Shown in pieces: positions 50,827 to 60,186 of a stretch of 64,000 bases of DNA. The stretch is taken from NCBI RefSeq assembly GCF_003287285.1, contig NZ_QMIG01000005.1, forward strand, positions 1-64,000, given 5' to 3'. The translations under genes and the position numbers were made by a program. The notes under the pieces were generated by a model. It ran no database searches. It had not been told where the DNA came from and saw nothing but the letters and a program-made list of their open reading frames with translations. Numbering within the stretch: the first letter of the stretch is position 1; every line of letters begins with the position of its first letter. This DNA comes from Phytoactinopolyspora halophila (GTDB taxonomy: Bacteria > Actinomycetota > Actinomycetes > Jiangellales > Jiangellaceae).

Positions 50827-52167
50827 ATGATGCATCCCGAAGCGGGGACCGTTGCCGAAGCGCAGGCGAGCTATCGCCCGGCGGAGCTGGCGGGCGCCCG
50901 GGAGGCGGTGCTCGCGGCGCGGCAGGCGGATACGAACGTGCTGGTGCGCGGCAGCGGCTCGAAGCTGCGGTGGGGTGCCCGCCCGGCCGGTGAGCGGCCG
51001 TGGTCGGTCATCGACACGCGTGCGCTGAATCGGCTGATCCACCACGAGCCGGGTGACATGACCGCCACGGTTCAGGCGGGGATGCCGCTGCACGAGTTGC
51101 AGGAGCAGCTCGCCGTCGCCGGCCAGGAGCTGGCCGTGGATCCGCCGCGGGCGGCACGTGGCGCCACCGTCGGGGGCGTCTACGTGGCGAACGACGCCGG
51201 TCCGCGCCGGCTGGCCTATGGCGGCATCCGTGACCTCGTGATCGGCACCACCGTGGTGCTGGCTGACGGAACGGTGGGGCGAAGCGGCGGGACCGTGATC
51301 AAGAACGTCGCGGGCTACGATCTCAACCGGCTCTGGTGTGGCTCGCTGGGCACGCTCGCGCTCGTCGTCGAGATGACCGTGCGGCTGCACCCGCGGCCGG
51401 AGGCCTCGCGCACGGTGCTGATTCCGGCGTCGGCTGGGGACGCGACGGCATTCGTGCTCGACGTGCTGGCCAGCCCGGTCGAATGCGCCCTTCTCGAATG
51501 GTCCGCCCCCGCTCCCACCCAACCCCAAGACCCGCTGATCATGAACACTAATCGACCTCATAGGTCGATTAGTGTTCATGATCAGCGGGGTCAGGCCGGG
51601 GGTGGCGGGTGGCTGCTTGTCGGGCTGGAAGGCCGGGCGGCCGGGCTCGACGCCCGGGTGGACCAGCTAGTCGACGTCGCACGGCGGCACGACCTGGCTG
51701 CCGAACCCGCTGACGGCGAGGACGGGCTGTGGGACGCCTGGCGGGAGGCGCACGCCGGCACGGCGGGCGACGACGGCGCTGAGGGGGAAGCCGAGGGGGA
51801 AACGGTCGCGCGAGCGGCGACGCTGCCGAGCCAGCTGGCGGACGTCGCCGGCGGCCTGCATCGTGCCGCCGACGCGAGCGGCGTCGAGGCGCGCCTGCAC
51901 AGCCACGCTGGCCTGGGCCTGCACGATGCGATCATCACCGGCGCCGATCCGGCCGCACACGCGGCGACGGTCACGGCCTGGCGCGAGCACGTGTGCGCGC
52001 TCGGCGGGAGCGTCGTCGTCCGGGACCGTCCGGACGGCCTGGACGGCCTGGTGGACCCGTGGGGCGAGCCCCGATCCGCGCAACTAGTGAAGCTGTCGAG
52101 ATCGGTGAAGCGGGCGCTGGACCCGGAAGGACGGTTCGCACCCGGCCGATTCTTGGGAGGCCTGTAG
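50827..52167 (+). CDS. glcE: Glycolate oxidase GlcE subunit carrying an in-frame palindromic insertion
   Basis: The 446-residue protein has an FAD-binding PCMH domain (V-R-G-S-G-S-K-L-R-W-G; G-G-T-V-I-K-N-V-A-G-Y-D-L) and a C-terminal region typical of GlcE (~350-420 residues is usual). Around residues 235-255 a palindromic repeat is translated in frame, giving P-L-I-M-N-T-N-R-P-H-R-S and V-H-D-Q-R-G between a Pro/Ala-rich stretch and a Gly-rich stretch. This separates L-L-E-W from W-L-L-V-G-L-E-G, two adjacent core strands in GlcE proteins. The reading frame is otherwise intact, so function may be retained. It starts two bases after the glcD stop and abuts glcF. Confidence 0.9.
   Translation: MMHPEAGTVAEAQASYRPAELAGAREAVLAARQADTNVLVRGSGSKLRWGARPAGERPWSVIDTRALNRLIHHEPGDMTATVQAGMPLHELQEQLAVAGQELAVDPPRAARGATVGGVYVANDAGPRRLAYGGIRDLVIGTTVVLADGTVGRSGGTVIKNVAGYDLNRLWCGSLGTLALVVEMTVRLHPRPEASRTVLIPASAGDATAFVLDVLASPVECALLEWSAPAPTQPQDPLIMNTNRPHRSISVHDQRGQAGGGGWLLVGLEGRAAGLDARVDQLVDVARRHDLAAEPADGEDGLWDAWREAHAGTAGDDGAEGEAEGETVARAATLPSQLADVAGGLHRAADASGVEARLHSHAGLGLHDAIITGADPAAHAATVTAWREHVCALGGSVVVRDRPDGLDGLVDPWGEPRSAQLVKLSRSVKRALDPEGRFAPGRFLGGL
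51531..51589. repeat. 59-bp palindromic element, copy 5, inside glcE
   Basis: The arms are 28 bases each, perfectly complementary around a 3-base loop, starting CCCGCTGATCATGAACACTA. This is the most perfect copy in the window. It is read in the only one of the three forward frames that has no stop codon. Confidence 0.97.
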
Positions 52168-53433
52168 ATGGACCGCGAGCTGATCGACGACTGTGTGCAC
52201 TGTGGGTTCTGCCTGCCGGCGTGCCCGACGTACAGCCTGTGGGGCGAGGAGATGGACTCGCCCCGGGGCCGGATCTACCTGATGAAGACCGCGCTCGAGG
52301 GCGACACGCCGATCGACTCCACGTGGGTCGGGCACATGGACGCGTGCCTGGGCTGCATGGCCTGCGTGCCGGCGTGCCCGTCGGGCGTGAAGTACGGCGA
52401 GCTGATCGAGTCGGCGCGGGCGACCATCGAACGGGATTACCGGCGCCCGTGGCGGGACCGGCTGTTCCGTTCGCTGCTGTTCCGGATGTTCCCCGGCCGG
52501 CGACGGCTGCGGCTGGCGGCCGCATTGGGCTGGCTCTACCAGCGCTCGGGCCTGGCCACCCTGGTGCGGCGCAGCGGCGTGCGCGGCCGGCTTCCCGCGC
52601 GCTTGCAGGCCCTCGAATCGCTGATGCCGTCCACGACGCTTCGCGCTGTCACCCGGCGTACCCCGCGGCTGACGCCCGCGGAGGGTGAGCGCCGCCAGCG
52701 GGTCGGGTTCCTCACGGGGTGCATCCAGGAGGTCTTCTTCGGCGACGTGAACGCCGCTACGGTCCGGGTGCTGGCCGCGGAGGGGTGCGAGGTGGTCGCC
52801 CCGCCCGCGCAGGGCTGCTGCGGCGCGCTCGAACTGCACGGCGGGCGGGAGGCGGGCGCCCTGGATCGGGCCCGCTCCGTCGTCGACGTCTTCGCGCCGC
52901 TGGAACTCGACGCGATCGTGGTGAACGCGGCCGGGTGCGGATCGGCGTTGAAGGACTACGGCCGCCTGCTGGCCGACGATCCCGATTACGCCGAGCGGGC
53001 CGCCGCGTTCGCCGGCAAGGTTCGGGACGTCACCGAGGTACTGGCCGGCTTGCCGCCCCGGCAGAGTTATGGCCAGCTCGACGTGACGGTCGCGTACCAC
53101 GACGCGTGCCATCTCGCCAACGCGCAGCGCATTACCTCCGAGCCGCGGAACCTCCTGCAGCGGGTGCCCGGCCTCCAGCTGCGCCCGGTGCTGGACGACG
53201 GCATCTGCTGCGGCTCGGCCGGTATCTACAACCTGGTCGAGCCGGAGGCCGCGGGCGAGCTGGGCCGGCGCAAGGCGGAGGCGCTCGCGTCCACCGGTGC
53301 GCAGATGGTGGTCACCACGAATCCGGGTTGTGCCCTTCAGATCGCGCGGGAGCTCGATCGCCCGGTGGTGCATCCGGTCCAGATCCTCGCGTCGGCGCTG
53401 GGCGAGCGGGCGCTGGAGGCGAGCTCATCATGA
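52168..53433 (+). CDS. glcF: Glycolate oxidase iron-sulfur subunit
   Basis: The 421-residue protein has two 4Fe-4S motifs, C-x2-C-x2-C-x3-C-P at Cys9-19 and Cys60-70, and two CCG-type domains (G-C-C-G-A-L-E and C-C-G-S-A-G-I-Y). It passes electrons from the flavin subunits to the respiratory chain. Its ATG follows directly on the glcE stop, with GGAGG upstream. Confidence 0.95.
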   Translation: MDRELIDDCVHCGFCLPACPTYSLWGEEMDSPRGRIYLMKTALEGDTPIDSTWVGHMDACLGCMACVPACPSGVKYGELIESARATIERDYRRPWRDRLFRSLLFRMFPGRRRLRLAAALGWLYQRSGLATLVRRSGVRGRLPARLQALESLMPSTTLRAVTRRTPRLTPAEGERRQRVGFLTGCIQEVFFGDVNAATVRVLAAEGCEVVAPPAQGCCGALELHGGREAGALDRARSVVDVFAPLELDAIVVNAAGCGSALKDYGRLLADDPDYAERAAAFAGKVRDVTEVLAGLPPRQSYGQLDVTVAYHDACHLANAQRITSEPRNLLQRVPGLQLRPVLDDGICCGSAGIYNLVEPEAAGELGRRKAEALASTGAQMVVTTNPGCALQIARELDRPVVHPVQILASALGERALEASSS

Positions 53434-53482
53434 TCATCAAGGTCGTGATCGCCAGGAAGGCGAGCCGAGGAGGGAAGAGCTG

Positions 53483-54715
53483 ATGCCGACCGTGATCTTG
53501 CTGGGAACTCTGGACACCAAGGGCGAGGAGTACGACTTTCTCCGCCGTTGCCTGACCCGTTCCGGCGTGGACGTCCTGATGGTCGACTGTGGTGTGTATC
53601 CGCCGCGGGGCGACGGCCCGGATGTCGGGGCAGAGGACGTCGCGGCGGCGGGCGGGGCGTCGCTGTCCGAGTTGCGCGAGTCGGGTGATCGCGGCCGGGC
53701 GGTGTCGGTGATGGCTGAGGGCGCGGCGGCCGTGCTCGCCGGTTTGCTCGCGGACGGCCGGCTCGACGGGGTGCTCGCCATGGGTGGTTCGGGTGGCACC
53801 TCGCTGGCGGCGCACGCCATGCGGACGCTGCCGGTCGGTGTCCCCAAGCTCATCGTGTCCACGGTCGCCTCGGGAGACACCCGCCCGTACGTGGGTGCCA
53901 GGGATATCGCGATGATGTACTCCGTCGTCGACATCGCGGGAATCAACCGGCTCTCGGCGCGCATCCTGGCCAATGCCGCCGGTGCGATGGCCGGAATGGT
54001 GCGCGCGGAGCCCCCGGACGTGGCCACGCGCCCCCTCGTCGGCGCCACGATGTTCGGGGTCACGACGCAATGCGTCACGGCGGCACGCGAGCGTCTGGAA
54101 GAGTCGGGGTACGAGGTACTCGTCTTCCACGCCACCGGAACGGGCGGGCAGTCGATGGAGGCGCTCGCGGCCGACGGATACCTGAGCGGCGTTCTCGACA
54201 TCACGGCGACGGAGCTGGCCGACGAGCTCGCGGGCGGCATCATGAGCGCCGGGCCCGATCGTCTCGAGATGGCCGGGCGGCTGGGCCTGCCACAGGTGGT
54301 GTCGCTGGGTGCCCTCGACATGGTCAATTTCGGTCCCCTCGACAGCGTGCCGGCGCGCTACCGGGACCGCCGCCTTTACCAGCACAACGAGAACGTGACC
54401 CTGATGCGCACGACGCCCGGCGAGTGCGCCGAGCTGGGCCGCCGGCTCGCCGGGAAACTCAACGCCGCGACCGGACCCGCCGCCCTGTTCGTCCCGCTGC
54501 GTGGTGTGTCCGCGATCGCGGTCGACGGAGGGGCGTTCCACGATGCCGACGCGGACGCCGCGTTGTTCGAGGCGGTGCGCGCGAACCTGGACACCCGGCG
54601 GGTCGAGCTGGTCGAGATGGACACGCACATCAACGATCCGGCCTTCGCCACGGCGATGGCCGACCGTTTCGAGGAGATGACACGTGAACACGCGAGCAAG
54701 GAGGCAGGGGTCTAG
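53483..54715 (+). CDS. UPF0261 / Tm-1-like ATP-binding protein
   Basis: The 410-residue protein matches the UPF0261 family (L-G-T-L-D-T-K-G-E-E; G-G-S-G-G-T-S-L-A; M-F-G-V-T-T; H-A-T-G-T-G-G-Q-S-M-E). Its plant homologue is the N-terminal half of the tomato resistance protein Tm-1, with an ATP-binding Rossmann-like domain. The start at 53483 has GGAGGGAAG upstream. It abuts a PEP-hydrolase-like gene, a pairing corresponding to the two halves of Tm-1. Bacterial function is not established; the glcDEF and malate synthase context suggests a lyase or activation step that yields a C2 acid. Confidence 0.85.
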   Translation: MPTVILLGTLDTKGEEYDFLRRCLTRSGVDVLMVDCGVYPPRGDGPDVGAEDVAAAGGASLSELRESGDRGRAVSVMAEGAAAVLAGLLADGRLDGVLAMGGSGGTSLAAHAMRTLPVGVPKLIVSTVASGDTRPYVGARDIAMMYSVVDIAGINRLSARILANAAGAMAGMVRAEPPDVATRPLVGATMFGVTTQCVTAARERLEESGYEVLVFHATGTGGQSMEALAADGYLSGVLDITATELADELAGGIMSAGPDRLEMAGRLGLPQVVSLGALDMVNFGPLDSVPARYRDRRLYQHNENVTLMRTTPGECAELGRRLAGKLNAATGPAALFVPLRGVSAIAVDGGAFHDADADAALFEAVRANLDTRRVELVEMDTHINDPAFATAMADRFEEMTREHASKEAGV

Positions 54716-55546
54716 ATGAATCGGGGTGAAGCACTCGCGCGGCTGCACCGGGTCGTGGCCGACGGTGGTGCCGTCATCGGGGCCGGCGCGGGCACGGGGC
54801 TGTCGGCGAAGTGCGCCGAGGCCGGCGGGGTCGATCTGATCATCATTTACAACTCGGGCCGCTACCGCATGGCCGGGCGCGGGTCGCTGGCAGGGCTGCT
54901 GTCCTATGGCGATGCGAACGCCATCGTCGTCGACATGGCCCGCGAGGTGCTTCCCGTCGTCCGGGAGACGCCCGTGCTCGCGGGGGTGTGCGGCACCGAT
55001 CCATTCCGGCGCATGGACGTCTTCCTGCGCGAGCTCAAGGCCCTGGGCTTCGCCGGGGTGCAGAACTTCCCGACGGTTGGCCTGATCGACGGCGTGTTCC
55101 GCGCCAATCTCGAAGAGACCGGGATGAGCTTCGATCTCGAGGTCGACATGGTCCGGCAGGCTCACGAGCTGGACATGCTGACCGCGCCGTACGTCTTCAC
55201 CCCTGAAGAGGCCGAGAAGATGGCGGCGGCCGGCGCCGACGTTCTCGTGCCGCACATGGGTCTCACGACGTCCGGGACCATCGGCGCGCAGACGGCGATC
55301 ACGCTCGACGAGGCGGTCGAGCGCGTCCAGGCGATGCGGGATGCGGCTGTGAGCGTTAACAGCGACGTCCTCGTCCTCTGCCATGGCGGGCCGATCGCCG
55401 AGCCCGACGACGCCGCATACGTCCTGCAACGAACGTCCGGGGTGGTTGGCTTCTTCGGCGCGTCGAGCATGGAACGCCTGCCGACGGAGGTGGCCATGAC
55501 CGAGAACATGCGCCGGTTCAAGGCGCTACGACCGGCGCATCCGTGA
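54716..55546 (+). CDS. Phosphoenolpyruvate hydrolase-like TIM-barrel protein
   Basis: The 276-residue protein has the PEP_hydrolase/TIM-barrel signal transduction family pattern ([36 protein letters not shown]). It corresponds to the C-terminal half of Tm-1. It starts directly after the UPF0261 stop, which implies a stoichiometric partnership. Members may be C-C bond lyases or hydrolases on 2-oxo acids; the reaction is unproven. Confidence 0.83.
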   Translation: MNRGEALARLHRVVADGGAVIGAGAGTGLSAKCAEAGGVDLIIIYNSGRYRMAGRGSLAGLLSYGDANAIVVDMAREVLPVVRETPVLAGVCGTDPFRRMDVFLRELKALGFAGVQNFPTVGLIDGVFRANLEETGMSFDLEVDMVRQAHELDMLTAPYVFTPEEAEKMAAAGADVLVPHMGLTTSGTIGAQTAITLDEAVERVQAMRDAAVSVNSDVLVLCHGGPIAEPDDAAYVLQRTSGVVGFFGASSMERLPTEVAMTENMRRFKALRPAHP

Positions 55547-55559
55547 TCAGGAGGATTCG

Positions 55560-55991
55560 ATGAAACTGAGCCAGATCGACCCGCACAGCCGGCCGACCAT
55601 GACGTTCGACTGGGGCACCGTCAAGTGGTTCGTGCAGCCGGACACCACGCCGGGCGCCACGCTGTCGTTCGGTGAGGTGGTGTTGAACCCGGCCAAGGGG
55701 CACGAGCGGCACAACCACCCGACCGCCGAGGAAGTGCTGTACGTCCTCTCCGGCACGGGTGAGCAGATGCTGGACGATCAGGAGCCGTTCCTGGTGCATC
55801 CCGGCGACGTGATCTACGTGCCGCAGGGCATGTACCACGCGACGTTCAACACGGGCTGGTCGCCGATGCGCCTGATCGCCCTGTACAACCCGGGTGGCGC
55901 GGAGGAGCGAGCGCTGGCGGAGCTACCTGACTATACCGAGCTCCCTCCCGGCAGCGTGCCGACCTTCACGCGCAGTTTCGGGAACGGCTGA
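55560..55991 (+). CDS. Small cupin-domain protein
   Basis: The 143-residue single-cupin protein has motif 1 G-H-E-R-H-N-H-P-T-A-E-E-V (metal ligands His, His, Glu) and motif 2 H-P-G-D-V-I-Y-V-P-Q-G-M-Y-H. It may be an isomerase, decarboxylase or dioxygenase of the imported substrate. A GGAGG site precedes the ATG. It is followed two bases later by the Liv-type permease gene. Confidence 0.88.
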   Translation: MKLSQIDPHSRPTMTFDWGTVKWFVQPDTTPGATLSFGEVVLNPAKGHERHNHPTAEEVLYVLSGTGEQMLDDQEPFLVHPGDVIYVPQGMYHATFNTGWSPMRLIALYNPGGAEERALAELPDYTELPPGSVPTFTRSFGNG

Positions 55992-55993
55992 CG

Positions 55994-56857
55994 ATGGACC
56001 AGATCCTGACCATCGGCCTCAACGGGTTGACGGTCGCGTCCCTGTACTTCCTCGTGGCCAGCGGGCTGACGCTGATCTTCGGGATGATGCGCATCGTCAA
56101 CCTGGCCCACGGCGCGTTCTACCTCCTCGGCGGGTACGTCGCGTTCAGCGTGCTCCAGGGCACGGAGTCGTGGAGCCTCGGGCTGCTGGCGGCGCTCGCC
56201 GCCGTCGGGGCGGTGGGCGTCGTCATGCATCAGGTGCTGCTACGGGCCATCGAGCACGAGGACATGCGGGTGGCGCTGGTGACCATCGGCGTCTCGCTGA
56301 TCCTCGCCGACCAGCTGCTTGTCTACTACGGAGGTGTGGCCCACTCCGTGGTGCCGCCGGACTTCCTCAGTGGCGGGATGGAACTGGGGGTGGCCGGTAT
56401 CGTCTACCCGCGATACCGGATCTTCGTCCTCGGCCTGGCGATCCTGGTCGGCATCGCGCTGTGGCTCTTCATCAGCCGGACCCGGTTCGGAATGATCATC
56501 AGGGCGGGCGTCGACGACCGGGACATGGTGTCGGCGACGGGCATCAACGTCCGCGTGGTCTTCGCCGCCGTGTTCTTCATCGGCTCGGCGCTGGCGGGAC
56601 TGGCCGGTGCTGTGGGGGCCGGAGCGTTCTCCCTGGCGCCGGGAACCGACGTCGAATACCTGCTGTACTCGCTGATCGTCGTGATCGTCGGCGGGATGGG
56701 AAGCATTCCGGGCGCGGCGATCGGCGCCCTGCTGGTTGGCCTGGTGTCGCAGTTCGCCCTGGGCTACACGCCCGCTGTGGCCTCCATCGTCACGTTCGCG
56801 CTGATGATCGGCGTGCTCGCGGTGCGCCCGCAAGGTCTACTGGGGAGGACGGCATGA
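55994..56857 (+). CDS. livH: Branched-chain-type ABC importer permease (LivH type)
   Basis: The 287-residue membrane protein shows the LivH pattern (G-L-T-L-I-F-G-M-M-R-I-V-N-L-A-H-G-A; late G-G-M-G-S-I-P-G-A). Substrates of this class include amino acids, urea, amides and aromatic or short acids. It is one of five adjacent importer genes inside the glycolate locus, so the ligand is probably not a branched-chain amino acid. The stop overlaps the next ATG. Confidence 0.9.
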   Translation: MDQILTIGLNGLTVASLYFLVASGLTLIFGMMRIVNLAHGAFYLLGGYVAFSVLQGTESWSLGLLAALAAVGAVGVVMHQVLLRAIEHEDMRVALVTIGVSLILADQLLVYYGGVAHSVVPPDFLSGGMELGVAGIVYPRYRIFVLGLAILVGIALWLFISRTRFGMIIRAGVDDRDMVSATGINVRVVFAAVFFIGSALAGLAGAVGAGAFSLAPGTDVEYLLYSLIVVIVGGMGSIPGAAIGALLVGLVSQFALGYTPAVASIVTFALMIGVLAVRPQGLLGRTA

Positions 56858-58071
56858 CTGGCCCGGATCTGGTAGCCCGCGATCCCCGGCGGAATTCCCC
56901 GCCCGACGCGGATTCCCGGCGCGGGTGGCGGCGGATATTCGAGGGCTCGAAGGGAGCCGGCATCATCGCCGCGGCAGTGCTCCTGCTCGTGGCCTTCCCG
57001 TTCGTCGTTCCGCAACCGCAGTTCTGGGTGGTCAGCATCGCGATCCGCTCGTTGTGGCTGGGTGTGGTCGCGCTGAGCCTGATCTGGCTGGCCCGCAACA
57101 CGGGTATGCTCTCGCTCGGTCAGATGACGTTCTTCGCCGTCGCCGGATACACCGTCGGCGTTCTCACCACGCAGAACGATGTCCCCTATGTGGTCTCCAT
57201 ACCCGCGGGAATCCTGCTGGCCACCGCCGTGGGTGCGGTCGTCGCGCTGATCGCGGTGCGTACGCAGGGCGTCTACTTCCTGATGCTCACGCTCGCGGTA
57301 TCGCAGCTGTTGTACTTCCTGGTCTTGAACGCGGCGACGCTGACCCGCGGGTATCAGGGAATCAGCAACATCACCCGGCCGGAGCCGTTCGGGTTGTCGC
57401 TGGACAACCGGAACGTCTTCTACTTCCTGGCGCTCGCCATCGCCGCCGGTGCGTTCGCGTTGTGCTGGTATGTCTCGCGGACACCGTTCGGCCTGGCGCT
57501 GCGCGGTATCCGGGACAGTCCGGAGCGGATGCGGGCGTTGGGATACAACGTCTACCTCTATCGGATGTTAGCGTTCACGTTCGCTGCCTTCATCGCCGCA
57601 GTCTCGGGTGCGCTCGCCTTCTTCTACCACGGCGGGATCACGCCGGGAGCGATCGACCTGCTCCGGTCGATCGATGTGCTGATCGTGTCCGTGCTCGGTG
57701 GCATCAACTCCCTCTGGGGCGCCTTCGCCGGAGCGCTGGGGCTGACGATGCTGCAGAACTTCGCCCAGGCCGGATGGATCCCGATGCGGCGGGTCACGCT
57801 GACCGGCGTCGTGTTCGTCGTGGTCCTGCTGTTCTTCCGGGGCGGCATCGTCGACCTGCCACGGCAGCTGCGGGAGTACGGGCGCACAGGGCGACGGGCA
57901 TGGAACGGATGGCGCGGTCGCGACCTGGGCGGGGACCGACCCGCGTCCGGTCGCGACGGTGACGGAACACGTCCGGAACGGGTCGCGGTGGGATCGAAGC
58001 TTTCACCGCCGGGCCGGTCCGGTCCCCAGATCGACGACGGTACGCGCTCGACACGAACCGGAGAAAGGTGA
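56854..58071 (+). CDS. livM: Branched-chain-type ABC importer permease (LivM type)
   Basis: The 405-residue membrane protein has the LivM pattern (G-M-L-S-L-G-Q-M-T-F-F-A-V-A-G-Y; G-G-I-N-S-L-W-G-A-F). Hydrophilic extensions at both ends include a ~70-residue basic C-terminal tail. Its stop overlaps the next GTG. It completes the importer pore with LivH. Confidence 0.9.
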   Translation: MTGPDLVARDPRRNSPPDADSRRGWRRIFEGSKGAGIIAAAVLLLVAFPFVVPQPQFWVVSIAIRSLWLGVVALSLIWLARNTGMLSLGQMTFFAVAGYTVGVLTTQNDVPYVVSIPAGILLATAVGAVVALIAVRTQGVYFLMLTLAVSQLLYFLVLNAATLTRGYQGISNITRPEPFGLSLDNRNVFYFLALAIAAGAFALCWYVSRTPFGLALRGIRDSPERMRALGYNVYLYRMLAFTFAAFIAAVSGALAFFYHGGITPGAIDLLRSIDVLIVSVLGGINSLWGAFAGALGLTMLQNFAQAGWIPMRRVTLTGVVFVVVLLFFRGGIVDLPRQLREYGRTGRRAWNGWRGRDLGGDRPASGRDGDGTRPERVAVGSKLSPPGRSGPQIDDGTRSTRTGER

Positions 58072-59411
58072 AGGAGATGCGACAACGACGCACGTTGGGC
58101 CGCCGACTGTGGGCCATGCCCGTCGCGGCGGCGCTGGTCCTCGCGGCCTGCCAATCGGATGAGGGCGACGAGGCGGACATGGGCTCGCCGGATATGGACG
58201 CGCCAGGCGAGGAGAACGGCGAGGACGGCGACGGCGAGGGAACCGATGCCGGCGATGCGGAGGGCGAGCCCATCGTCATCGGGAGGATCAGCGCACTGGA
58301 AGGTCCGTACGCGGCGGGCGCCGAGGACGGTGAACGTGGCGTGGAGATGGTGCTGGAGGAGTTCGATCACGAAGTCGCCGGGAGGCCGATCGAGGTGATC
58401 GTCGAGAGCTCCGACACCACGCCCGAGACCGCCGTGGACCGGGCACGCAAGCTGGTGGAGCAAGATGGCGTGAACCTCATCCACGGCCCGCTCTCCGGCG
58501 CCGAGGGTGAGGCACTGGCGAGCTATGCGCACGACACGGAGCACGTGACGATCGTCGACGCCGCCTCGGGCGCGAGCACGACCACGCTGTCGGACCCGGC
58601 GCCGAACTACTTCCGCTGGCACTCCGAAGGCGCGATGTGGACCGCGCCGCTGGGGCCGCACGTGATCGACGAGCTCGGTTACGAGCGCGTGGCCACGCTG
58701 GCAGAAGACTACGCGTTCCCGCACGCGCAGGTCGGCGGCTTCCTCGAAGGGTTCTGCGAGGCCGGGGGCGAGCTCGCCAGCACGCACTGGGTGCCGCTCG
58801 GCGAGAGCGACTACAGCTCCGTCATCGCGTCGATTCCGGACGACATCGACGCGATCTTCGTGGCCCTCGGTGGTTCGGACGCCGTGGACTTCCTGTCCCA
58901 AGCCATCGACTTCGGCCTGGAGAAACCGATCATCGGTGGCTCCTTGCTGGTCGGCTCGGACGTACTGGAGTCGGAAGGTCGCGTGCGCGAGAACGTCGAG
59001 GGCATCGTCACGTCGATGGTGTACCCGCCGTCCAGTGCCGACGTGTACGAGTGGCAGGACTTCGTCCAGCGTTACCAGGAGATGTTCCCCGACGAGGGCT
59101 TCGAAACGCCGTCGAACTTCGCCATCCTCTACTACAACAGCTTCAAGTCGCTGCTGCTGGGCATCGAGGAGGCCGGCGGCGTCGTCGAGGAGGACGACGG
59201 CGAGTCGCTGCGGGCAGCCATGAGCGAGATGAGCTGGGAGTCGCCGATCGGCCCGCTCGAGCTGAACGAGAATCGGCAGGCCGAGACCGACGTCTTCATC
59301 TCCGAGGTGGTCGAGAACGACGGCGAGCTGACCACCGAACTGCGCGAGGTCGCCGAGCAGGTGGAACAGCCCGACACACCCTGGGAACGCCTGGATGAGT
59401 GCCCCTCCTGA
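58068..59411 (+). CDS. Liv-type ABC substrate-binding lipoprotein
   Basis: The 447-residue protein has lipobox L-A-A-C (Cys28), a ~38-residue linker made almost entirely of Asp, Glu and Gly, and a type I periplasmic binding (Peripla_BP_6) fold (I-S-A-L-E-G-P-Y-A-A-G-A-E-D-G). The GTG at 58068 overlaps the livM stop; an ATG at 58077 is possible. Its ligand would identify the substrate of the whole glycolate locus. Confidence 0.9.
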   Translation: MKEMRQRRTLGRRLWAMPVAAALVLAACQSDEGDEADMGSPDMDAPGEENGEDGDGEGTDAGDAEGEPIVIGRISALEGPYAAGAEDGERGVEMVLEEFDHEVAGRPIEVIVESSDTTPETAVDRARKLVEQDGVNLIHGPLSGAEGEALASYAHDTEHVTIVDAASGASTTTLSDPAPNYFRWHSEGAMWTAPLGPHVIDELGYERVATLAEDYAFPHAQVGGFLEGFCEAGGELASTHWVPLGESDYSSVIASIPDDIDAIFVALGGSDAVDFLSQAIDFGLEKPIIGGSLLVGSDVLESEGRVRENVEGIVTSMVYPPSSADVYEWQDFVQRYQEMFPDEGFETPSNFAILYYNSFKSLLLGIEEAGGVVEEDDGESLRAAMSEMSWESPIGPLELNENRQAETDVFISEVVENDGELTTELREVAEQVEQPDTPWERLDECPS

Positions 59412-60186
59412 GCCCGCCGTGCCAGCATCGCACGCGGATGCCGTGCTGGCCATTCGTGGCCTGGACAAGCGATTCGGCGGCGTGCGCGCCGTGGCCGATC
59501 TCGATCTCGACATCGGCCACGGCGAGCGGGTCTCCGTGATCGGGCCAAACGGTGCTGGCAAGTCGACACTGTTCAACGTCATCGCTGGCGATCACCGGCC
59601 GACCGGCGGGCGGATCGTCATGTTCGGTACGGACATCACCGGCGAGTCGACGCGCAAGCGCGCGCATCGCGGCCTGGCCCGCACGTTCCAGACGTCGAAA
59701 CTGTTCAGCACCCTGACCGTCGGGGACAACCTCTATCTCGCGCTCTGCGGGCGGCCGGGATCGGTGCGGCGGTTGCGCAATGCCAACCGGGATCGCGCCC
59801 GCCGGGCGCGGGCGGCCGAGTTCGCCGAGCGCGTCGGCCTGGGCGAGCGGCTGCGAACCGAGGTCGGCGAGTTGTCGCATGGCGAGCAGCGCCAGCTGGA
59901 GCTCGTGATGGCACTGGCCACGCAGCCGCGCCTGCTCATGCTCGACGAGCCGGCCGCCGGGCTCTCCCCGGCCGAACGGGGTGGCTTGATGGACGTGCTC
60001 ACCAGCTTGGATCGCGACGTCACGTTGCTGCTGATCGAGCACGACATGGACATCGCGCTCGTGGTCGGCGAGCGCGTCGTCGTGATGGCCGACGGGGAGA
60101 AGGTCCTGGAAGGCGGGCCGGACACGGTGCGGTCGAGCGATCTGGTGCGGCGGATCTACCTGGGAGGTGCTCCGGATGGGCGATGA
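59395..60186 (+). CDS. livG: Liv-type ABC importer ATPase 1
   Basis: The 263-residue ATPase has Walker A G-P-N-G-A-G-K-S-T, signature L-S-H-G-E-Q-R-Q and Walker B L-M-L-D-E-P-A-A-G-L-S-P, typical of LivG. It overlaps the binding-protein gene by 17 bases and the second ATPase gene by 11. Confidence 0.93.
   Translation: MSAPPEPAVPASHADAVLAIRGLDKRFGGVRAVADLDLDIGHGERVSVIGPNGAGKSTLFNVIAGDHRPTGGRIVMFGTDITGESTRKRAHRGLARTFQTSKLFSTLTVGDNLYLALCGRPGSVRRLRNANRDRARRARAAEFAERVGLGERLRTEVGELSHGEQRQLELVMALATQPRLLMLDEPAAGLSPAERGGLMDVLTSLDRDVTLLLIEHDMDIALVVGERVVVMADGEKVLEGGPDTVRSSDLVRRIYLGGAPDGR

Noticed and set aside
53427-53450. TGATCATCA ... CGTGATC between glcF and the UPF0261 gene, resembling the palindromic elements
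   Set aside because: Only a few bases match and there are no extended arms; it is too short to assign to either family.
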